A DNA stretch of 7,065 nucleotides. It comes from Kiritimatiellia bacterium (GTDB lineage Bacteria > Verrucomicrobiota > Kiritimatiellia > RFP12 > DVOR01). The notes below the pieces were generated by a model. The model saw only the letters and a list, made by a program, of their open reading frames with translations, was not told the origin of the DNA and did no database searches. Positions 1 through 4,922 of the stretch are shown one piece after another (positions within the stretch are counted from its first letter, which is position 1; each line of letters starts with the position of its first letter). The DNA is taken from assembly GCA_017548245.1 (NCBI GenBank), contig JAFYMU010000138.1, positions 1 through 7,065 of the forward strand. The letters are read 5' to 3'. The translations under genes were made by a program, and so were the position numbers.

Positions 1-18
1 ACGCCTCTCCCATTTCAT
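1..18 (-). CDS. Possible 5' end of a divergent gene (leftward, runs off the window)
   Basis: On the minus strand two ATG codons in different frames (starting at 18 and 13) follow a good sigma70-type promoter, and both frames stay open to the window edge. An AAGAGG at 22-27 could be a ribosome binding site 8 bases before the ATG at 13, but the predicted transcription start (about 20-21) would exclude it from the mRNA, so the message may be nearly leaderless with the ATG at 18. Only four to six codons are visible, so no product can be named. The call rests on the promoter and on the absence of any other use for it inside the window. Confidence 0.25.
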
Positions 19-27
19 ATACCTCTT

Positions 28-56
28 ATTATATACACTCTTGCGGGCTGAATCAA
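28..56 (-). promoter_or_regulatory. Leftward sigma70-type promoter at the left edge
   Basis: The minus strand reads TTGATT (51-56) as -35 box, a 17-base spacer, then a perfect TATAAT (28-33) as -10 box. Both boxes and the spacing fit the sigma70 consensus well. The expected start is near 20-21. The -35 box lies inside CATTTGATTCA (49-59, minus strand), which is eleven consecutive bases of the palindrome repeated at 341-442, so a protein binding that palindrome would compete with RNA polymerase here. Confidence 0.55.
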
Positions 57-150
57 ATGGAAAAAGCGAAAAAGTTGCAAAAAGATTCATTTTTTTACTC
101 ATTTTTAATACTTTTCAACGCAAACTTTCCACTTTTCATGAAAAATGTAA
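55..150. other. AT-rich segment with helically phased A/T tracts
   Basis: Runs of A at 61-65, 69-73 and 79-83 and runs of T at 90-96, 102-106 and 112-115 have centres about 8-12 bases apart, averaging close to one helical turn. Such phasing is known to bend DNA. A perfect 12-base palindrome TTTTCATGAAAA follows at 133-144. No gene is supported here. The segment sits between the leftward promoter and the inverted repeat at 274. Confidence 0.4.
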
Positions 151-273
151 GAAATGCCCTGCGTCTAGCAGCGTCCACGGAACCCACGGAAAATGCAGGT
201 GCTGTGGGCGTGGTCCTCGTCCTCGCGGCATGTCTAAATGAGCGTGCTTGTCAGGTGCGCTTATACGCGTCGT

Positions 274-334
274 CAATCAGGCTTGGAAGGGTGATCAATG
301 CCCGTGGTGTTGTGTTTCAATCCAAGCCTGATTG
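274..334. repeat. 14-bp perfect inverted repeat with a 33-base loop
   Basis: CAATCAGGCTTGGA at 274-287 is exactly complementary to TCCAAGCCTGATTG at 321-334. The arms do not extend inward or outward. There is no T run after the right arm, so it is not an ordinary intrinsic terminator. It ends seven bases before the palindrome array. The loop holds a TGATCA palindrome and a TGTTTCAA at 313-320. Confidence 0.6.
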
Positions 335-340
335 TCCTCG

Positions 341-443
341 CATTTGATTCAAATGCAAACTCAATTTGATTCAAACACGATAGTGTATTTGATTCAAATG
401 CAACTTCAATTTGAATCAAACTGATGTTGTGTTTGATTCAAAC
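341..443. repeat. Array of five phased 11-bp palindromes (TTTGAWTCAAA), 22-bp period
   Basis: Copies start at 343, 365, 388, 410 and 432, giving steps of 22, 23, 22 and 22 bases, about two helical turns. Copies 1, 2, 3 and 5 are TTTGATTCAAA and copy 4 is TTTGAATCAAA, the same palindrome with the central base on the other strand. Copy 1 extends to a 15-base perfect palindrome, CATTTGATTCAAATG (341-355). Palindrome and spacer are each 11-12 bases. Spacers 1 and 3 are alike (TGCAAACTCAA and TGCAACTTCAA), suggesting growth by duplication of a two-copy unit of about 45 bases. The layout suits cooperative binding of a dimeric protein to one DNA face: an operator cluster, an iteron set or a partition-type site. 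The cognate protein is not in the window. Confidence 0.85.
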
Positions 444-493
444 GCATTAAAGATTGCCCTTGTTTATCGCTGCAATCGCAGTGGAGTCGGGGG

Positions 494-539
494 ACAATTA
501 CAGTTCGTTTGATGGTCAATTGCAGTTCGATTAGAATGG
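494..539. repeat. Two imperfect 22-bp direct repeats, probable decayed array copies
   Basis: CAATTACAGTTCG at 495-507 and CAATTGCAGTTCG at 517-529 differ at one base and are exactly 22 bases apart, the period of the array at 341-442. The first is followed by TTTGATGGTCAA (508-519), which keeps both half-sites of the array palindrome with two extra central bases. The likeness to the array spacer plus half-site suggests shared ancestry, but the second copy has lost the palindrome. Confidence 0.45.
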
Positions 540-594
540 GGCCTCTTTTGGTGTAATGGCGCGTGCGGATTCAATTAAAATGTGTTCAACGCTA

Positions 595-617
595 CAAGGC
601 GTGGTTAACCAGCCTTG
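595..617. promoter_or_regulatory. Inverted repeat overlapping the smc -35 region (operator candidate)
   Basis: CAAGGC (595-600) is complementary to GCCTTG (612-617), and between them lies the perfect 10-base palindrome TGGTTAACCA (602-611), with G601 as the only unpaired base. The element covers the likely -35 box of smc. No T run follows it on either strand, which argues against a terminator and in favour of a repressor site. Confidence 0.45.
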
Positions 618-632
618 AATTTATGCTAAAAT
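605..632 (+). promoter_or_regulatory. smc promoter with extended -10
   Basis: TATGCTAAAAT at 622-632 contains a TGn extension (624-626) and a TAAAAT -10 box (627-632). A weak TTAACC (605-610), four of six bases matching TTGACA, lies 16 bases upstream. Extended -10 promoters tolerate weak -35 boxes. The predicted start, about 638-640, leaves only four to six bases before the ATG at 644. The same TTTATGCTARAAT string precedes the hexosaminidase gene, which supports the call. Confidence 0.55.
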
Positions 633-643
633 AATGAGTAATT

Positions 644-3600
644 ATGTATTTGAAGGCGTTGGAGATACAGGGCTTTAAGAGCTTTGCCGACCGAACCCGT
701 CTCACGTTCGAGCCGGGGATGATTGCTATTGTGGGTCCCAATGGGTGTGGTAAGAGTAATGTGTCGGATGCGATCCGGTGGGTGTTGGGTGAACAACGGC
801 CGAGTGCGTTGCGTTGTTCGAAGATGCAGGATTTGATTTTTAATGGCACCGATGCGCGTAAACCCCTAGGTATGGTGGAGGTGTCGCTCCATTTTGCCGA
901 TTGCGAACAGGCCTTGGGCACAGAGTATGCCGAGGTGTCAATTGCGCGCCGTGCCTACCGTTCGGGTGAAAATGCTTACTTTCTTAATAAGACGCCGTGC
1001 CGCTTGAAGGATATCCAACGCCTTTTCATGGGCACGGGTGTCGGTACAACCTCCTATTCCGTGATGGCGCAGGGCCAGATTGACGCCATTTTGTCCTCTC
1101 GCCCTGAAGATCGTCGTGCGGTCTTTGAGGAGGCCGCGGGCATTACGAAGTTTAAGGCGGACCGCAAGGAGGCGTTGCGCAAAATCTCGCAAACCGAGGA
1201 GAATTTGACGCGTGTCACCGATATTCTGCGTGAATTGAAGCGTCAGGGCACCTTGCTCCAACGTCAAGCCGAGAAGGCGGAACGCGCAAAGGTGTTGCGA
1301 ACCGAGTTGCGCGGCTTAGATCTCTATCTCTCCAAAAAGCGCATTGCCGTTTTAGAAAATGCCATTGCCGAAGCAGGCTTGGCCGTTGCGGAGGCCGCTA
1401 ATCGTATTCTCGCGATTCAGGATGAAGCCGAAGCAGGGGCGCGTGCGATTGCCGAGGTGAATGCACGGATTCAGGCAGGCGAGGACGCCATTGCGCGCTT
1501 GTCCGAACAGTCGGCCGCGAGCATTGCTCGTCATTCACGCGCGAAGGAAATCATTGAAACCAATTTGGCGCGTATCACCGAGTACCGCAACTGGGCCGTT
1601 GGCTTAGAACGTGAAATCGCTGAGGCGCAAGAACGTATTGAGGCGGCTCGTTTGGATCCCACGGCCGCGCCTGATCTCTCCATTTATGATGATGAATTAG
1701 AGACCTTGCAGAACCTCTTGGAGGATGCACAGGCACTCTATGACGAACGCAAAGAGGCGGTTGATGCCACCCGTGGCGAATTGCAACAGGCGCGTAATGG
1801 CTTGGCTCAATGTGACCGCCAACAGTTGCATTGGCAGCAGCTCTTGTCCAAAAATGATTCCCAACGAGAGGAGCGTCTGATTCGTCGCGAACGTCTCGCC
1901 GCGGAAACCGAAGAGGCGACGCGCCAACGTGATGCCGCTGTCGATGCGCGCTTGGATGCCGAAGAGGAGGCCGAAACCCACCGTGCCGCGGCTGAAGAGG
2001 CGCGTGAAGCATTGATTGTGTTGGACGAAGACCGTTCGTTCTTGGCCGATGATGTGGCGACGGCGCGTCAACGTCAAGAGGAACGCCATCGTCAAATTGC
2101 CGCCTTGGAGGCCCAACGCGAACTCCTCTCGCAGCCTGTGGCGGGCGAACATCCTGATGCTGGGGTGCGTCTCTTTGATCCCTCCAATCCCTTTGGTGTC
2201 CAACCCGGCGATGTGGTCGGGGTGCTCTCCGAACACATCACGGTGGCGCAGACTTACTGCGCAGCCGTGGAAGCGGTCTTGGCGCCGTGGAGTAAGGCCG
2301 TCGTGGTGCGTTCGGCCGAGGTGGCATCGCAGATTTTGCGTCGCTTGCCCGAATGCTTCCCCGAGGAATCGTTGCAACTCTTGGTGGCCGATGCCGACGT
2401 GCCCGCCTTTACGGTTCCACCGGATGCCGTGGCGCTCGCCGATGTGATTGATGCCGCGCCGTTGGTGCAGCCGGTGCTGAAGCGTTTGTTGTGTGGTTAC
2501 CTCTTTTACGACACCTTGCCCGAAACGCTTCCCGAGGGCATTTGGGCCGCAGTGCAAGCCGATGGCACGATTCGTTATCGAACCGGTGATGCGCAGCGCG
2601 CCGTCCTTGCTTCGGCGAATGCGCCTTTGGCGCGGAAGCTCTTGTGCGCCGAGATTGATGAGAAGATTGCGGCATTGTGGCAAGCGGTGGACACGGAAGA
2701 GCGCGCCATTGGTGAGTTGCAGACGCGTATTGATGCGATGGGGGCGAAGTTGCGCGATACCCAACGTCAACTGGAGCGTTCGCAACGTCTTGCCGACCAG
2801 TCCGCTGGTGTCTATGCCGCCGCCGATCGCGATGCGAAGGCCGCGCAGAGCCGTTTGGCCGATTTGCAGGTGCGTCTTTCGGAGATTACCTCCATTGCCG
2901 AACATGAGGATGCCGAACGCGCTCAGGCCCGTGAAGGGCTCGCGTCGTTAGCGGACGAACGTGAACGTCACACCTTTGCCACCTCCGAAGCTTCCGAACG
3001 CCTCACGCTCTTGGAGGGCGAACTTGATGCCGCCTCGGCACGTTTGAGTGAGGCGCGATTTCGTTTGGCTGGCTTCATGCAAAAACGTGAACACGCCGCC
3101 GCACAGGCTCGCAACCATGCGTTGCGCTTGAAGGAATTGGAAGCCACGATTACGAGCCGAACCGATTCCGTGAAGGCGTGCTTTAGCAATATAGAGAAGC
3201 TCGAGTCCGATAATTTGACTATTACCGCCTCCTTGGATGGCATGCAACAAGAGACGCTCTCGATCCAACAGCAGATTGAGGCGGCGCGTGCCGACCGTTT
3301 GGAGTGGAATGCCCGTCGCGAACAGTTGGAAGCCTCTTCGGCTTCTGCCCGCAAGACCCTCTTGGAGGCGCAGGAGTGCAAGACCAAGGCCGAGGTGATG
3401 ATGGCCGAGAATCGGGCACGCTATCAGGCGTTGATGGAACGCCTCGCCTCGGATTATGGCGTCACCGCCGAATCGCTCGCCGCCGAACCCTGTGCGTCGT
3501 GGGAGGTGGATGAGACGCCGACCGATCCGTGGATTGAAGCGCGTATGGCCGATATCCGTGCCGAACTTGATAAGATTGGCCCCGTAAACCTCTTGGCGAT

Positions 3601-4189
3601 TGAAGAGTTTCAGGCGTTGGAAGAACGCCACACCTTCTATCAGACGCAAGCCGACGACTTGGAGCGTTCGCGCAACGAACTCCTGGCGTTGATTAAGACG
3701 ATTAATGAGACCTCGGGACGCATGTTCCGCGAGACCTTCGAACGGGCCAACGCGAACTTTGAAAAGATGTTTACCCGTCTCTTCCATGGCGGCGAAGCGC
3801 GTTTGGTCCTCTTGGAAAATGCGGAAGATCCGTTGGAATGCGGTATTGACATCATTGCCCGTCCGCCCGGAAAGAAGCCGCAGACGATTAGTTTGCTCTC
3901 GGGTGGCGAACGCACCATGACGGCGGTGTCGTTGCTCTTTGCCATCTTCTTGATTAAACCCGCGCCCTTCTGTTTGCTTGACGAATTGGATGCGGCGCTG
4001 GATGATAGTAATATCGGACGTTTTGTGGATGCCTTGAAGGACTTCTTGGTCCATTCACAGTTCCTCATCATTACGCACAACCAACACACCATCGCAGGTT
4101 CGGATATCGTTTATGGCGTGACGATGCCTGAAAAGGGTGTCTCGCGAACGCTGTCCATGCGTTTTAGTAGAAGTACCACTGCATCCTAA
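644..4189 (+). CDS. smc: Chromosome segregation/condensation ATPase SMC
   Basis: This is the core subunit of the bacterial SMC condensin, which dimerises through its hinge, works with ScpA/ScpB and extrudes DNA loops using ATP to organise and separate replicated chromosomes in the nucleoid. All parts are present in 1181 residues, the usual length. The N-terminal head has Walker A GPNGCGKS (31-38), a Q-loop in MAQGQID (about 141-147) and an FEEAAGITKF block. Charged heptad-like coiled coil runs about 170-500, the hinge about 523-650, and return coiled coil about 655-970. The C-terminal head has GPVN (979-982), signature LSGGE (1085-1089), Walker B FCLLDE with catalytic Glu1114, D-loop ALDD and switch His1145. 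The start gives the classic MYLKALEIQGFKSFADRT. Ribosome binding is weak (GAG at 636-638), fitting a near-leaderless message. The hinge lacks the usual glycine pairs. No frameshift is seen. scpA and scpB are not in the window. Confidence 0.97.
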   Translation: MYLKALEIQGFKSFADRTRLTFEPGMIAIVGPNGCGKSNVSDAIRWVLGEQRPSALRCSKMQDLIFNGTDARKPLGMVEVSLHFADCEQALGTEYAEVSIARRAYRSGENAYFLNKTPCRLKDIQRLFMGTGVGTTSYSVMAQGQIDAILSSRPEDRRAVFEEAAGITKFKADRKEALRKISQTEENLTRVTDILRELKRQGTLLQRQAEKAERAKVLRTELRGLDLYLSKKRIAVLENAIAEAGLAVAEAANRILAIQDEAEAGARAIAEVNARIQAGEDAIARLSEQSAASIARHSRAKEIIETNLARITEYRNWAVGLEREIAEAQERIEAARLDPTAAPDLSIYDDELETLQNLLEDAQALYDERKEAVDATRGELQQARNGLAQCDRQQLHWQQLLSKNDSQREERLIRRERLAAETEEATRQRDAAVDARLDAEEEAETHRAAAEEAREALIVLDEDRSFLADDVATARQRQEERHRQIAALEAQRELLSQPVAGEHPDAGVRLFDPSNPFGVQPGDVVGVLSEHITVAQTYCAAVEAVLAPWSKAVVVRSAEVASQILRRLPECFPEESLQLLVADADVPAFTVPPDAVALADVIDAAPLVQPVLKRLLCGYLFYDTLPETLPEGIWAAVQADGTIRYRTGDAQRAVLASANAPLARKLLCAEIDEKIAALWQAVDTEERAIGELQTRIDAMGAKLRDTQRQLERSQRLADQSAGVYAAADRDAKAAQSRLADLQVRLSEITSIAEHEDAERAQAREGLASLADERERHTFATSEASERLTLLEGELDAASARLSEARFRLAGFMQKREHAAAQARNHALRLKELEATITSRTDSVKACFSNIEKLESDNLTITASLDGMQQETLSIQQQIEAARADRLEWNARREQLEASSASARKTLLEAQECKTKAEVMMAENRARYQALMERLASDYGVTAESLAAEPCASWEVDETPTDPWIEARMADIRAELDKIGPVNLLAIEEFQALEERHTFYQTQADDLERSRNELLALIKTINETSGRMFRETFERANANFEKMFTRLFHGGEARLVLLENAEDPLECGIDIIARPPGKKPQTISLLSGGERTMTAVSLLFAIFLIKPAPFCLLDELDAALDDSNIGRFVDALKDFLVHSQFLIITHNQHTIAGSDIVYGVTMPEKGVSRTLSMRFSRSTTAS

Positions 4190-4196
4190 GGGGGAG
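4188..4196 (+). promoter_or_regulatory. Strong ribosome binding site of the HAD-like gene
   Basis: AAGGGGGAG overlaps the smc stop codon (TAA, 4187-4189) and lies three to five bases before the ATG at 4200. It fixes that start over an in-frame upstream ATG at 4137, which would lie inside smc and lacks such a site, and it suggests translation coupled to smc. Confidence 0.7.
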
Positions 4197-4199
4197 CCT

Positions 4200-4847
4200 A
4201 TGCAAGCATTAATTATCGAACTCGACCCGTTGTTCCTTGGCGGCTTTGCATTGCCGTCGGAGGTGTTGGCCGACCGTCTCGAGAAGTATGGCATCGCGGA
4301 TAACGATCCCTACCGTTTTGTGCGTAGCCTCTACGGCAAACCCTTTACGGCGGCCTTGGAGAAGTTGCTCCCTGAATCGGTGGATGTTGCCCATGTGGAA
4401 CGTCGCCTCGCGGCCACCTATGCCGCACTGTTGCAACAACATGCCCAGCAGGCCATCGACCAGATGAAGCCCATCTTGCGTCCGCTTGCCAAACAAGGCG
4501 TGCGCTTTGCCGTGATTACGCGTTTGCGTCAGAGCATTGTTTCCGAACTCTTTGCGCCGATTACCAACGAAGCCATTGCAGTCTTTGATCCTGTTCCCTT
4601 GGCCACGGGGGTGACGCCTGAAACCTTACAGGCCGCCATTATCTCCTTGGGTTACTCGATTCGCCAGTGCATGTGCCTCGTGGCCTGTGGTGCAAGTGTG
4701 CGTTCGGCCGTGCGGATCGGTCTGCGTTCCATCGTGGTGCCCGACCCAATGGTCTCCTTTGAGAACTGTGCCGGCGCCGATCTCGTGGTCGATCACTTGG
4801 GTAAAACCTTGGCCACCAAACTCTTGGCTCGCGTCAAGAAGGCCTAA
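4200..4847 (+). CDS. HAD-like protein with degenerate active site, co-transcribed with smc
   Basis: The 215-residue soluble protein follows the layout of HAD phosphatases of the phosphoglycolate phosphatase type: a strand plus motif I at the N terminus, a helical cap (about 15-90), then motifs II to IV. Motif I reads ALIIELDPLF, so the nucleophile Asp of hhhhDxDGT is Glu7 while Asp9 is kept. Motif II, FAVIT, keeps Thr107. The motif III region ATGVTPETLQAAI (135-147) has no lysine where GKPxPE is expected. Motif IV, LVACGASVRSAVRIGLRSIVV, has Ala165 and Ser169 where metal-binding Asp residues usually stand. Family members transfer phosphate through the Asp nucleophile, so this copy is probably inactive or changed in chemistry and may be a binding or regulatory protein. 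It starts ten bases after smc and ends just before a terminator. No signal peptide or membrane segment is seen. The fold call comes from motif spacing and is less certain than smc. Confidence 0.8.
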   Translation: MQALIIELDPLFLGGFALPSEVLADRLEKYGIADNDPYRFVRSLYGKPFTAALEKLLPESVDVAHVERRLAATYAALLQQHAQQAIDQMKPILRPLAKQGVRFAVITRLRQSIVSELFAPITNEAIAVFDPVPLATGVTPETLQAAIISLGYSIRQCMCLVACGASVRSAVRIGLRSIVVPDPMVSFENCAGADLVVDHLGKTLATKLLARVKKA

Positions 4848-4868
4848 CGCTTTTTCGCACACCTTAAA

Positions 4869-4904
4869 ACAAAAAACGAGTCGCCATCGCGACTCGTTTT
4901 TTGT
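4869..4904. terminator. Bidirectional intrinsic terminator between convergent genes
   Basis: Perfect 16-base arms (4869-4884 and 4889-4904) surround the loop CATC. The GC-rich stem is CGAGTCGC/GCGACTCG, flanked by six A (4871-4876) and six T (4897-4902), so both strands show a hairpin followed by a T run. It lies 21 bases after the HAD-like gene stop and 18 bases beyond the hexosaminidase stop, so it can end both transcripts. Confidence 0.93.
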
Positions 4905-4922
4905 GCACTGAAGCGCCGCCGA

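Noticed and set aside
127..135. DnaA box
   Set aside because: The best candidate, CTTTCCACT, matches only six of nine bases of TTATCCACA and stands alone.
313..320. parS site for ParB loading of SMC
   Set aside because: TGTTTCAA matches seven of eight bases of one half-site only; the other half is absent.
57..347. 96-codon plus-strand open frame with a lipobox-like LAAC after a hydrophobic run
   Set aside because: It has no ribosome binding site, odd composition, and runs through the phased A/T tracts, the 14-bp inverted repeat and into the palindrome array. The hydrophobic run is short and far from any start.
341..443. CRISPR array
   Set aside because: Repeats are 11-bp palindromes with 11-12 base spacers, some spacers alike, far below CRISPR unit sizes, and no cas genes are present.
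1697..2905. 402-codon minus-strand open frame inside smc
   Set aside because: It lies antisense to clear SMC coiled coil and hinge; long antisense frames follow from the biased codon use of this gene. The product has no recognisable domain.
2948..4054. 368-codon minus-strand open frame inside smc
   Set aside because: It is antisense to the C-terminal coiled coil and ATPase head, which carry all the expected motifs on the plus strand.
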